From Rhizomys pruinosus (Eukaryota; Chordata; Mammalia; Rodentia; Spalacidae): 64,000 nucleotides of DNA. The position numbers were made by a program, and so were the translations under genes. The stretch lies in contig VZQC01005092.1 of the NCBI GenBank assembly GCA_009823505.1, positions 927,802 through 991,801 of the forward strand, written 5' to 3'. Numbering within the stretch: the stretch's first letter is position 1; every line of letters starts with the position of its first letter. This document shows positions 1 through 10,999 of the stretch, in pieces. The notes under the pieces were generated by a model, which was not told where the DNA came from, made no database searches, and was given only the letters and a program-made list of their open reading frames with translations.

Positions 1-735
1 AATAGCCAATTAGATTTGGGATATACAGACATATGGCTGCCACTGCTGCACAGTATTTCCAGGCAGATGAGGTGTAGCTGGTGCTGACGGAGGAGTCTTG
101 CTTGACTCAAGGAGACCTATATTTGCTTTATTGGTTTAGTGGCCTTTGGTAACACTCTCTGGCATTCCAGAGACCATCTGTATACTTGCAAGTGCGGTCT
201 CCATACATCTTTCCCATGTTTATATCAGGTCTTCAACAGCAGGGCCTTATCGCCTCTCTTCCTGCAGATATCCCAGTTTGGAGGCAAGGAGCCTTTACCT
301 TTTGTGGGGGCTTGGATCCCTTGGCCAACATCTCCTTGGTAGAATAATCCATTGTTGATGTCAGAGCTCCCGTATTAATATATTTTGCTTAAGTGCGTAG
401 CTTAAGGAGACTTTAGCATTATATTTGGTTCTGAATAGAGAATAATCCTTTTCGCAGTTTCTATGCCCATTAATCAATTAAAGTAGGCAGTTTTACCGAT
501 TTTACAAGAGAATACCTCTATAACAGCTGGCTCCAATCTACAGCTGGAGAACGACCTCATCATTATCATATTTCTCCTTATTCTACGGGGGGGAGTTAAG
601 AAAGTCTCTTGTATTAAAACCTTTGCAGCACCTAGAAGATAAGCTTCGTTAGGATTCATTAAAAATCGTTGTTACTAGTAGGATCCAGAGAGGGGCCTGA
701 TGTCTGCAGCAATCTGAGGCATTTCTTTCTATACA
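1..735 (-). repeat. Antisense interspersed repeat, probably L1 3'UTR-type sequence
   Basis: The first 28 bases are identical to 34189-34216, where the sequence lies at the upstream edge of an antisense L1 3'-end block. By analogy this stretch is probably more of the same element, running off the left edge of the window. After the shared 28 bases the two copies diverge, so the homology further in is inferred. No coding frame of interest is visible. Sense L1 ORF2 sequence begins at about 735, so a repeat boundary lies near 700-735. Confidence 0.4.
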
Positions 736-779
736 ACTTCTAACAACCATTAGTACTCAAATTTTCAGAAGGATACAGA

Positions 780-3090
780 AGGAAGTATCCCAAAATCCTT
801 CTATGAAGCCAGCATCACTCTAATACCAAAACCAGGCAAAGACACAAACAAGAAAGAAAAACTACAGACCCATATCACTGATGAATACAAATACAAAAAT
901 TCTCAACAAAATACTTGCAAATTGCATACAGACCAACATCAAAAAGATCATCCATCATGACCAACTTGGATTCATACCAGAGATGCAGGGCTGGTTCAAC
1001 ATATGTAAATCAATAAATATCATAAAACACATAAACGGAATGAAAGACAAAAAACACACCATCATCTCAACTGGTGCAGAAAAATAAACTTTTGACAAAA
1101 TCCAGCATCCCTTCATGCTTAAAGTCCTAGAGGGAATTGAACTGGAGGATCATTCTTCAATGTAATCAAAGCCATATACAGGAAACCCACAGCCAACATC
1201 ATCATAAATCAAGAAAAGTTGGAAGCATTCCTCTTAAAGACAGGAACACAGCAAGGCTGTCCACTATTGCCACTCCTCTTCAATATAGTCCTTGAAATGC
1301 TTGCTAGGGTAGTGAGGCAAGAAAGCAAAATTAAAGGAGTACTAATTGGAAAAAAGGAAGTAAAACTAGCCCTTTATGCATATGATATGATAGTTTACCT
1401 AAAACTCCACTAGAAAACTGTTAGAAATGATTAAAATTTCAGTAAAGTGGTGAGATACAAAATAAATCTAGAAAAACCAGGAGCCTTCTTTACACCAACA
1501 ATAAGCAACTTGAGAAGAAATATAAGGAGACCTTCCCAACTAAAATAGCCTCAAACTGAAATAAAATACCTAGGAATAAACCTAACCAACGACACCAAAG
1601 ACCTCTACAACAAAAAAATTTAAAACCCTGAAGAAGGAGATTGAAAATGACATCAAAAGTTGGAAAGACCTCCCATTCTCATGGACTGGAAAATTTAATA
1701 TAGTAAAAATGTCCATTCTACCCAAATTAATAAGCAGATTCAATGCAATCCCAATCAAAATTCCCATGAGCTTTTTCACAGACTTGGAAAAAAATCCTTA
1801 AATTCATATGGAAAAACAAAAGACCTTGAATAGCTAAAGCAACCCTGAGTGAAAAGTGCAATACTGGGGGGATTACATTACCAGAAGTCAAGCTATATTA
1901 CAGGGCTATAGTCATAAAGACAGCCTCGTACTGGCAAAAAAAACAGAACCATTGACCAATGGAACAAAAATGAAGATCCAAACTTGAGCTCATATAACTT
2001 CAGCCACCTCATATTTGAGAAAGGGGCCTTTTAAGCTCAATGGAGTAAAGAGCATATTTAGCAAATGGTATTGGAAAAACTCGATCATCATTTGTAGAAG
2101 AACAAAATTAATCCCCTACCTCTCACCCTGTACAAAAATAAACTCCTGGTGGATCAAAAATCTCAACCTGAAACCTGAAACCCTGAAGGTGATAGAAGAA
2201 AAAGTGGGCTGCAGCTACAAGACATAGGTTTAGGAAAAGACTTTCTAAATCAGACAGCAGTTGCACAGGAAATAAGGACAATAGCTGACAAGTGGGATCT
2301 CATGAAACTCAAAAAAGCTTTTGTACAGCTAAAGAAACAATCAAGGAAGTGAAGAGAAAGCCCACAGAGTGGGAGGAAACCTTCACCACTGATACATCTG
2401 ACAGAGCATTAATATTCAGAATATATAAACTACTTAAAAAACAAAGAAGAAAACAAATGGCCTACTCAAAAGATGGAGTAAGGAGATAGATGCACAGAGA
2501 ATTCACCAGTAAGGAAGTAAAGATGGCTGAGAAACATCTTAAAATGTGTTCAATATCATTAAGTAAATGCAAATTAAAATCATACTAAGGTATCATTTCA
2601 CTCCAATAAGACTAACCAAGATCAAGAAAACAGAAGACACCAAATGCTGGAGAGGTTGTGGGGAAAGGGGAAGACTTATCCACTCTTGGTGTGAATGTAA
2701 ACTGGTACAACCACTGTGGAAAGCAGTGTGGAGAACCCTTAAAAACTCAAAATGAGCCTACCACCTGACCCAGCCATACCACTCCTGGGTATATACCCAC
2801 AAGACTCATCCTACTGAAAAGATACATGCATAGCTAAGTTTATTGCAGCTTTCTTCACAATACCAAAGAGCTGGAACCAACCCAAATGTCCCTCAACTGA
2901 TGACTAGATAACAAAAATGTGGTACATCTACACAATGGAGTTCTATACAGAGATAAAGATGACATCATGAACTTTACAGGTAAATGGATGGAACATTATG
3001 CTAAGTGAAGTAACACAGTCCCAGAAAATAATAATAATAAAAAACAAAGGTGAATGGTTTCCCTCATTTGTGGATGCTAGCACCAAATCC
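780..3090 (+). pseudogene. L1-A ORF2 remnant (reverse transcriptase to C-terminus)
   Basis: Broken ORF2 fragments can be read in order. They include the '[21 protein letters not shown]' type RT block near 940-1000, and 'GTQQGCPL' followed by a catalytic-loop remnant near 1240-1400. The Cys-rich C-terminal motif starting 'CWRGCGERG' lies near 2645-2720. The RT motif normally FADD reads YAYD here, so the catalytic site is damaged as well as the frame. In the Cys-rich motif the expected 'HCWWEC' is 'HSWCEC'. ORF2p normally nicks target DNA and reverse-transcribes L1 RNA; this copy does neither. Confidence 0.85.
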
Positions 3091-3267
3091 CCAGTTGGCA
3101 GGCAAGCTGACTGACTTCATTATTATATCTCATTGTATCTGAAAGCAACTGTGCTATTATAATATGAATCTCTTAATGGACTCTGAAATTGTGCTACCAC
3201 TTATATTCACACATTGTAATTATCATCTATGGATGGAAGATATGTATTTGTATTCTAAAAAAAAAAA

Positions 3268-3345
3268 GGACAGCTGGGGCTACAGGGAGATCCTGTCTCG
3301 AAAAGACCAAAAATAAATAAATAAATAAATAAATAAATTAAAAAA
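3268..3345 (+). mobile_element. B1 SINE 3' fragment with (TAAA)n tail
   Basis: The B1 right end 'GGACAGCTGGGGCTACAGGGA', followed by the 'GACCCTGTCTCGAAA'-type ending (here GATCCTGTCTCG) and an A-rich (AAAT)n tail. It sits inside the L1-A 3'UTR. Only the distal half of B1 is present. Confidence 0.75.
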
Positions 3346-3536
3346 AAAAAAGAGGAATGTAAAGTTATACTTCATTTTACCTGTATGCAACTTTACTGTT
3401 AAAATGTGAATCTCTAAATGTGTTTCGGAATTAACCTAAAGTTTATTTTCAGAATTTGTCTGGTGGGGGGTTGGGGGACATAAAGGGTGGGCATGAATTG
3501 GAGAATGAGTCTAAATTTGATTAAGAAACGTTTTAT

Positions 3537-3761
3537 GGGGGCTGGAGAAATGGCCTAGCAGTTAAGAGCACTGACTGCTCTTGCAGAGGACCAGGGTTCG
3601 ATGCCAGCACCCACATGGCAGCTGAGAACCATCTATAACTCCAGTTCCAGGGGAATCCAATGCCCTCTTCTGACCTTCGTGGCATTGCACGACATGGGTG
3701 CACAGACCTGCAATGCAGACAGTACATTCATATATATAAAGAGTAAATAAAAAATTAAAAA
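3537..3761 (+). mobile_element. B3-like tRNA-derived SINE (short form)
   Basis: Starts GGGGCTGGAGAAATGG and has the tRNA-like A/B box head. The body 'ACTCCAGTTCCAGGGGAATCC' is followed by the 'GCATTGCACGAC' block and an AATAAA-containing A-rich tail. Imperfect TSDs flank it: AAGAAACGTTTTATGG (3522-3537) and AAGAAATGTTGTATGG (about 3762-3777). It inserted into the L1-A 3'UTR, so it is younger than L1-A. Confidence 0.9.
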
Positions 3762-3969
3762 AAGAAATGTTGTATGGAATGTGCTCAGTATAAATTAACT
3801 TTAAAAAACTCAATGTTTCCAAAAAACAGAAGAAATTGTAATACTGGAATAAATAACTCCATGAAAAAATAGAAAACAATAAACATAATAAGGATGCTTC
3901 AATTTAGCACTCCTGAAATTGATCACTTCTGTACATTGAGCATTTTTAAGTATGTGCTTAATCAAGAGG

Positions 3970-4134
3970 TTTTTTTTTTTTTTTTTTTTTGGTATTTTTG
4001 ACACAGGGTCTCCCTTTTAGTTCCAGGTGTCCTGGAGCTTGCTTTGTAGATCAGGCTGGCCTTGAACCCACAGAGATCCACCCACCTCTGCCTCCCAAGT
4101 GCTGGGATTAAACCATATGCCACCATGCCTGGCA
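3970..4134 (-). mobile_element. B1 SINE, antisense
   Basis: A poly-T tract of about 21 bases is followed by the reverse complement of a B1: 'CAGGGTCTC', 'CAGGCTGGCCTTGAACCC', 'CCTCCCAAGTGCTGGGATTAAA' and the GCC(A)GGC-type 5' end. It is near full length. Confidence 0.9.
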
Positions 4135-4516
4135 AATACCTCTTTTTTAAAATTTTGTTGTATTACAGTGCTATGTTTTTCCACTCATAAAAATGTATGA
4201 ATTTGTTATTGCCATAATATTTAAACTTTATAAAAACAACATGCACTATGTAATGTGTATTATATAATGCTTTAAGTTATTATTATTATAATTATTATTA
4301 ATATTGAAAAAACAGACTGGACTAAAAGCAATCTATCAATCTATTACAATGACCAAAAAAATAAATAAATAAAATTATCCATTTTGTTTTGGTCAGTTAT
4401 AATAATGGAAAACAAAACAATCTATGTCAAAATGTCAGTGAAGACCACTTAATCCAGTGTTCCATCAGAAAAACCCAGTAAAAGACACCTACATAGCAAA
4501 TAAAACTTGTCTTTAA

Positions 4517-4951
4517 TTTGTGTGTGAGTGTTCCAATGTGTATGTGTGTATGAGAGTATATGTGGGTTTCTGAGAGTGTCTGTGTGTATAAGTATCCAGC
4601 TGTGTGAAAATACATGTGCATATGCAAGGCTGTTTATATGTATGAATGTCTTATTACATGTGTAAGAGAGTATGAGTGTGTGTGTGTGTAAGTGCACAGC
4701 TATGTGAATGTTAGAAAGTGTGTGAGAATGAGTATTTGTGAGAATGTGAAAGTAAGTGTGAAAGAATGTGAGGGTATGTGTGCACTTGTATGTCTTGATG
4801 TGTGAGCATGTGTATATTTGTGTGACTGTGTGAAAGTGCGCAAGTATGAGTGTATTTGCTTATGTCCGTGTTAGTGTGTATGTGTTTCAGTGTATGAGCA
4901 TGGAAGTGAGTATATGAGTGAGTGTATATGCATGTGCAGCTTTGTGTACAC

Positions 4952-4982
<31 letters not shown>

Positions 4983-5060
4983 TATGGGAGTGTGTGTGAG
5001 TTCATGTGCACAACTGTGAGTGTACATGTGAGTGTGTAAGAGTGTGTGAGGACATGTTTC
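4517..5060. repeat. Degenerate TG-rich low-complexity tract
   Basis: About 540 bases of imperfect TGTG/TGAG/TATG repeats with a pure (TG)n core at 4951-4978. The antisense frames encode only His/Thr-rich low-complexity peptides, which are translation artefacts of the repeat. Alternating purine-pyrimidine sequence of this sort can adopt Z-DNA. Confidence 0.9.
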
Positions 5061-6087
5061 TCTTTGAGAGCACTTTGGCAAAGCAAGCAATTTATTTTGC
5101 TGAAAGCACTTTGTCAAGCTATCATAATTATCCATAGTCAGCATAACAGTCCTTGAGGGTATCAACAATTGTTTATAAGGAATGGAAAGTTGTGTGTGAC
5201 AGCAGCTCAAAATGAGATGGGGTGTGAGAGGGCAATTTTGGAGACAGAGTCATACACCAAGATAAAAGGCATTTGCTTTGGGGTTGTGTGGCTAAGACCT
5301 GTTTCCAGATGTTTTCTCATGCTAGACATAAGTAAGCCATGTCCACACACATACAACACTCATCTCCATAGAGTGCAGAAAATGCTATTAACAGATCTTC
5401 ATTCTGATGGGGATGAGTACTACCTGTGAGGGGCACATGCTTCTGCAATGTTGGCACTGTCAGGTGCCCAGAACCCTCTATAGACTCCTTCTGTTCAAAG
5501 ATCATGCCATAGGAGGATATCATCTTCACCATGGTGATAGCAGTTGACAAGGAAACTATTGTTCCTGCTTGTGTGCATAACCATTGTGCCAATCCAGGCT
5601 TACTAAATGTCAGTAGTATTTGTTTATTTGCCTGCCCATCATCAATTTCTTTACATATACAAACTGCATTGAGATTATTTGGGGGAAATCCAAAACTGGT
5701 TATTTTGGACAGCATCTACCCCACACCATCTTCAAGTTGATCTTGCAATCCATGCTTGCTCAAAGCAAGTCTCAGGGGTTTATTAAGGTACAGTTGTGTG
5801 GGCTCTTGTACACCCAGGAGTGACAGCTCTATGTTGCGCTAAAATTTCCTGGAAAGTGACAGGATTTCAAAGATCATCATCAAACCAATGGACTATGAAC
5901 ATGAAGCTTATGGTGTCTGTCCTTGCCAACAAACAATATCAAACATGTTAGAAAATAAAGGCAGTTTAGAGCCAAAACAGCCAAGAACTGTGAGAGGAAA
6001 ATCCATGCTGCTGTAATTTGAGAAGTTGGGATCAAGATCTAGCCTTAGTTAAAAGTAAGGAAACCTTCAGTCCTTTCAATTACAGGA
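5061..6087. other. No identified gene or repeat
   Basis: Ordinary-composition sequence. A 132-codon antisense open frame (5317-5715) is present. Its translation resembles no family I recognise and it has no visible exon context. It could be chance or an old coding remnant. Confidence 0.4.
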
Positions 6088-6236
6088 AGTATTTTTTTTT
6101 TCTGGTGACAAGGTCTCACTGTGTAGTCCTAGCTGGCCTGGAATTCACTATGTAGACCAGGCTGGCCTCACAGAAAGATCTACCTAAGTCTGCTTCCTAA
6201 GTGTTGGGTTAAAGGTGTACACCATCATGCCTGGCC
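6088..6236 (-). mobile_element. B1 SINE, antisense
   Basis: T-rich start followed by reverse-complement B1 landmarks: 'AAGGTCTCACTGTGTAG', 'CAGGCTGGCCTC', 'AAGTGTTGGGTTAAAGG' and 'CCATCATGCCTGGCC'. It is moderately diverged. Confidence 0.85.
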
Positions 6237-6239
6237 TGA

Positions 6240-6356
6240 AGTGAAATTTTAAAAAACAGGGTCTTTCTATGTATTGCAGGGTAGCCTAGAGCCTGGAATC
6301 TTGCTGCCTGACCACTTAATGGGCTTGCAGGTGTGTGCTACAATGCACAGTTATTT
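6240..6356 (-). mobile_element. Old, diverged B1/7SL-like SINE remnant, antisense
   Basis: 'AACAGGGTCTTTCTATGTATTG' and 'GGCTTGCAGGTGTGTGCTACAATGC' keep the B1/proto-B1 arrangement in antisense, directly after a younger B1. The match is weak. Confidence 0.5.
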
Positions 6357-7726
6357 GCGTTATTTTTTTCTCTTAAGAATATTTAAGTCATGTTTCTGTC
6401 ATTTGTACCCCCAAAAGTTCTGAAAATGATTACCAAAGAATTTACACGAAAATTTTGCCCTTATCAGACTTTCAGAGTGAGTGGATACAGATTCACCACT
6501 GAAAACTTCAGCTTGGGACATCCTGCCCCTTTTTAAAACACTGGCAAAAGTTCTGGGCACAGCTAATTCTGAAAATGCTATCTGCCAACTACCTCACTAG
6601 GTACCATTTTGAGAGGGTGGAGAAGACAATCAGGGCATTCCCATCCCCAAGTCTGTCCTGTAACCAGGAAGCTAATATTTCTAGAGAAGTTCATCCTTCC
6701 AGGATTACAATGTGCTGGTGAGTCACAATACATTACAAGGCATGCCACAAGGAAGTTTTGACTCATAAAGCTGAAGTACCAATGTTGGTAGATGATTTAA
6801 AATATAAATGTGAATTAGAGTAGATTAAAGTTAATATTGATGATGCTGATAACAATGATGTTGATGACAATGATGATGTATTTATTTGATTAGTTCTGCA
6901 GAATGTTTTTCTGAGTGTGAGAAAAAAGTTTGACCTAACAGCTAATGCCCACATAAGCTTGTTTCAAGGTGTGTTCTTCCTAAAATGCCATCTGCCATAT
7001 GTGTGCATGTGAAACAGGAGGAAGAAAAGTATCCAGAAGCTGAGAATGGGTGCTGTGGCGAATGGATCAGAAAGCCTGTTTCTTTTTCATGTACAGGAGA
7101 TGTTTCTATGACTCTGCCCCCTGCTTTGTAGAGAAGCCAATGCCATCCTCCAGCGAGCCTTATTCTTGGTACCAGGACATTGCAAGAGGAGCCAGCTGCT
7201 TAATGTCCCTTGTATAATGTACTGTCTAATGTGCTGCCTTTATCCCTGTGTTCTTTGAATAAGAAGCTCCCAAAGGATACTCTGGACACTCTCAGGTCCT
7301 TTCTACCTTTTCTAAAGAAGAGGAGTTGCTTCTTTTGGGATGAGCAGAGAAATCTATTCTTTTTACTACTGGAACTAAGAAGTTTCTACTGCAGTGCCCT
7401 ACTTAAATCTCTCCCCAGCTGGAGATTTGGCCCTGTACTTCCCACTTGGGGCTCCCCAAAGCCCCAAACTCTAGCCTAGTCCATCTTGCATCTATTTCTC
7501 AGTCCTTCATTCAGCTACCTGGCTTGTCTGGGTAACCATGTAGTTGACATCTTGCTTTGAATAAAAGTCCTGAAATTTTAACACTGCCTTTAAAATCTTT
7601 ACATCTAACTATAAGCATTCATTAAGTTTCCCGGGTGCTTGGCACCAGGCAAGTGGTTCCTTGAACTGCTTCCCTGGATCTTCATGAGGAGGCCACACAG
7701 TAGAACTTATACGATCTACACTTTGT
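6357..7726. other. No confidently identified feature; possible LTR or 3'UTR remnant at about 7060-7580
   Basis: Nothing firm is recognised. The 7060-7580 stretch ends in 'TTTGAATAAAAGTCCTGAAA', a polyadenylation-signal-like context, as in an LTR R region or a retrocopied 3'UTR. It has no poly-A tail or flanking duplication that I can see. The small open frame at 7210-7479 is not recognised. Confidence 0.25.
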
Positions 7727-7805
7727 TTCTCTGCACTACTGGGGATGAAACCTAGAACCTTGCATATGGCAGGGAAGTGCCCTGCCTTGGAGCCACATTC
7801 CTTGC
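7727..7805 (-). mobile_element. ID-like tRNA-derived SINE remnant, antisense
   Basis: Resembles the reverse complement of the rodent ID element: 'CTACTGGGGATGAAACCTAGAACCTTGCATATGGCAGGGAAGTGCCCTGCC'-type layout, spanning the tRNA-Ala-like promoter region. It is diverged. Confidence 0.5.
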
Positions 7806-9003
7806 TTATGAGATAAGACCTTAGACAAGTTAAACACATTCTGAATGTCTGAATGATGGAATAATGCCAGAAACCAATGCTCTTAAGCAGGGCACTCTCC
7901 TACACCCACACACCAGCTGTCAGCTTCAGAACAAAACTCCATGACCTTAATCTGGCAGACCAGCCCTTCTGCCTTCAAGATGTGGTTTAACTCTGGAGTC
8001 TTCTTCACTCATAGCACCCAACAGTCTGACCGTCAGACCAGGGGTGACATCAGGATGCAGCTGCAGCAGTGCCAAGTTCCCACCTCTGTGTGTTTTCTTT
8101 TATTGAGCATTTGTACAACTGATACAATGGTTCCCAGTCAAGCACAGTCCCTTCCATGCTGCAACTCCCCCATCAGAACTCATGCATTGCAACATGTAAA
8201 CCAAGCCCTATCCAGTAAGCTTCCAAACCCAGAAGTCCTTCTGTGCAAACAGTTCTGCTGGAGTCTAGTCAGCATGTCTTAGTATCCTAGGTAAGGCACA
8301 TTCTTCCTCATCCAACATTACTCAGTTTCCTATAGTTTTCAATACAGGGTCAGTCTGCCACCCAACTCCTGCTCTTCTATGAGACTTTGTCCCCATTGGC
8401 ATGGGTCCCGTGTCTGATGCCTACCTTGCCACAGATTTACATAAGAAAACTTACAGTCGATTGTAAGTCACTGCTTCTCTACATTCATAAATTTTGTTGA
8501 AGCACTGGGTATTGAAACTGGTGCAAAATAGGCATGAACACTAGCACTAAGTAACAACTATGGTACTACCTTATTATTAATGATCATTTATTTACAGTGT
8601 TAGTATTATTTATAATCAGCTTTAATTTTCATGAGTGAGGAATATGTCTAATATGTGTTTTATGTCAAGTTTTAGACTAAAAAAAATTAGCAATCTTCTG
8701 ATGAAGTAATGCTTGCGTATTATACAGATTAGCTACTGTTCTTATTATTATTTTAAATTTAATGAAGTTCAAGCACTTTAGTGCAAGTTAGAAATTAATC
8801 AGACTCACAGAAACTCTTGGGAATTTGTCTTATGGCTGGCAGAAGCTCTTTTTCCTGTGTAGCTCACTCTCTGATGTCTTCCACAGAAGGCATGTGGTTT
8901 GATCTCTGAAATCTCCATTCCTCCTTCTCAGCATAATGAATCAACCTGACCTTCACACATGCTCCATGATAAAGTACTCTGTCTAGAAATCAGGACAAAC
9001 ATG
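7806..9003. other. No identified gene or repeat
   Basis: Unassigned AT-rich sequence. The open frame at 7941-8282 has no recognisable product. The stretch 8095-8450 could be an old antisense 3'UTR retrocopy (it begins TTTTATTGAG), but no poly-T or TSD supports this. Confidence 0.35.
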
Positions 9004-9405
9004 GTTGTCATAGCTTGTCTTCAATTGATGTAATAAAAAACCCTGACCAGAACCAAGTTGGAGAAGAACAGGTTTATTTTATCTTGCATCACAGTTCATT
9101 ACCAAGTGAAGACAGGGCAGGAACTCAGGGCAGGAATCTGGAGCACAGAGCAGGTCGAATGTTGTTTACTGGCTTGCTCTTCTGGCCTGTAATCAGCCTG
9201 CTTTCTTATACAACAGAAGATCACCTGGCCACAGTGGTGTTGGCTCCCACATAGGTCAACAGTCAAGAAAATGTCCTACAAACATGGACAAAGGCCAAGC
9301 CAAAGGAGAAAATACCTCAACTGAAATTCCCTCTACTCAGGTATATCAAACTGAACAACTAAAGCAATCCAGCACAATAGTTGCACAGCAAATCAGGCCA
9401 CACTT
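9004..9405 (+). repeat. URR1-like rodent interspersed repeat (tentative hAT-Charlie type)
   Basis: Opens with 'GCTTGTCTTCAATTGATGTAATAAA' and continues with 'GTTTATTTTATCTTGCATCACAGTTCAT'. It ends near 'ATCAAACTGAACAACTAAAGCAATCCAGCACA'. The same order of blocks occurs at 26180-26588. The layout matches a common rodent repeat that I recall as URR1, a non-autonomous DNA transposon; the family name is from memory. Copies share the body but have many indels. Confidence 0.6.
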
Positions 9406-9883
9406 TCAAACCTCCAAGCCTGCAGCTAGTGATATACTTCCTCCACCAGGGCTCCTTCTCTTAAAGTTTATATAACTTTTCCAAGCATAACCACCAACCA
9501 GAGAACAAGTGCTCAAGTACACGAGAATGTGAGGGAAATTTTTCATTTAAACCACAATAATAATTGACTATTATAATTTAAAGTACTATCACTATTTGCC
9601 ATCTTTGTACTGTACTAATTGAACCTTTAATACATCATTATACATAACTGACTTTAATAAGTATCATGATTATTGAGTTTTATAAGATTTTATATATAGC
9701 CATAAAGAACAGTGTTTGTTGCAATATTTTGAAAATCACCTTTTATTAGTTACATGATGATCTATTTTGTTACAAGTTTACTGTTTATTTTTTAAATTAT
9801 GGTTTAAGTCTGAATCCCAACTAATGATTTTCTGTACCCAATGAGAGAATTTTATTGGCTTTAACTTGTGCTAAACTGGTGAG

Positions 9884-10041
9884 GGTTTTTTTGGGGGGGT
9901 TATTTTTAAGATAAGGGCCCCCTGTAGCCCCAGCTGTTCTGGAACATACTATGTAGACCAGACTGGCCTTGACCTCAGAGATCTGCCTGCCTATGCCTCC
10001 CTAGTGCTGGAATTAAAGGCATATACCACCAAACCAGGCTT
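9884..10041 (-). mobile_element. B1 SINE, antisense
   Basis: T/G-rich start followed by reverse B1 landmarks 'CCTGTAGCCCCAGCTGTTCTGG', 'GACCAGACTGGCCTTGA' and 'CCCTAGTGCTGGAATTAAAGGC'. It is somewhat diverged. Confidence 0.85.
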
Positions 10042-10237
10042 AAACTGGTAATTTTTAGCAGTAATTTTTCAGAGAATGAAATAGCCATTATATCCAAAGT
10101 TTATCAATGTCATCATATAAATATTCACAAGCAGGCTGGGTTTAAGTTATCCATCTAATAACACCGTGAACTGACATTTAGGATTTTTACATGATGTCCC
10201 TCTTCATTATCATTTCAAACTTTCTCACTGAAAAGAA

Positions 10238-10345
10238 CCTGATGGATCTGGAGCTACAGTTCAGTGGTGTGATCCAATGTGTGATGTCCTAGGTATAATC
10301 TCTAGCATAGCCAAACAACAAACAAACAAACAGCAAAAATTGGAA
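10238..10345 (+). mobile_element. ID-like SINE remnant with (AAAC)n tail
   Basis: 'GGATCTGGAGCTACAGTTCAGTGGTGTGATCC' followed by a 'CTAGGTATAATCTCTAGCA' B-box-like region and an ACAAACAAACAAACA tail. This is the usual ID/tRNA SINE layout, but heavily mutated. Confidence 0.5.
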
Positions 10346-10678
10346 GACAAGGCCTGAAGCTGTCAATGTTTCCAAGTTAAAAGGTGAGTCAAACAAATTC
10401 TAGGATTATGACAGAAATCATGAGTCCTAGACTAAAAACACAAGCAAAGACAAGCTTTTACTACCCTAGGCATAGGAAGAAACACAGGAATCAGAGTATG
10501 TTAAGGGCAGAGTGTTGTACAAGGGTTGAGGAAGCTTGAGCATAGGGAAGCCATATATATTTGAGACTGAACTGTCAGTTTCATGTTACTGTATTTTAGT
10601 TTGTAGGTAAATCTTTTTAATCCAGTTTTTATTTTTTAATGACATGTAAGTAGTCACATTTTATTGGATACAATGTAA

Positions 10679-10683
<5 letters not shown>

Positions 10684-10710
<27 letters not shown>

Positions 10711-10712
10711 GC
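10684..10712. repeat. (TA)n microsatellite
   Basis: About 14 TA units at the 3' end of L1-B. It probably arose from the A-rich tail of the element, since it lies directly beside the TSD. Confidence 0.95.
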
Positions 10713-10999
10713 AAGAATTATGTTACAAATCAAAAAAGACCCATGTCCCCCTCTCTATACCCCCATCTCAGCAGAGATCATGCATTCTGCCAAACATGTT
10801 TTTCATCTTTTTTACAGTCTTTCTCAAAATTCTCAATGTAGAAGTTGACTGTTTTGAGCAGAAGTTCACCATTTCAGTCAGTTCTTTGACACAGACTTTT
10901 CTGTTATTGTTCTTTCCAATATGCAGCACTCTCAACTACTTGGACAAAAACTCAAGGAGCCCTGCACAAGAAATGCTTACTACTAGGTAATTGGCACAA

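Larger units (their letters stand above)
735..3806 (+). mobile_element. L1-A: 5'-truncated L1 LINE
   Basis: Sense-strand L1 beginning inside the reverse transcriptase region of ORF2 and running through the ORF2 C-terminus (near 3070) into a 3'UTR. The 3'UTR is interrupted by a B1 3' fragment (about 3268-3345) and a B3-like SINE (3537-3761). L1 3'UTR sequence resumes after the SINE to about 3806. The element lacks ORF1, the endonuclease and the 5'UTR, as expected of a truncated retrotransposition product. It carries many frameshifts and stops and cannot be active. Confidence 0.9.

Noticed and set aside
4427..5210. His/Thr-rich open frames
   Set aside because: They are translations of the TG-rich tract in antisense and carry no coding signal.
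5317..5715. 132-codon antisense open frame as a gene
   Set aside because: No family resemblance that I recognise, no splice or start context, and it lies in intergenic repeat-rich DNA; kept only as a note.
7210..7479. 89-codon frame as a small gene
   Set aside because: No recognisable motif; the context suggests an LTR or UTR-like remnant, and evidence for either is weak.
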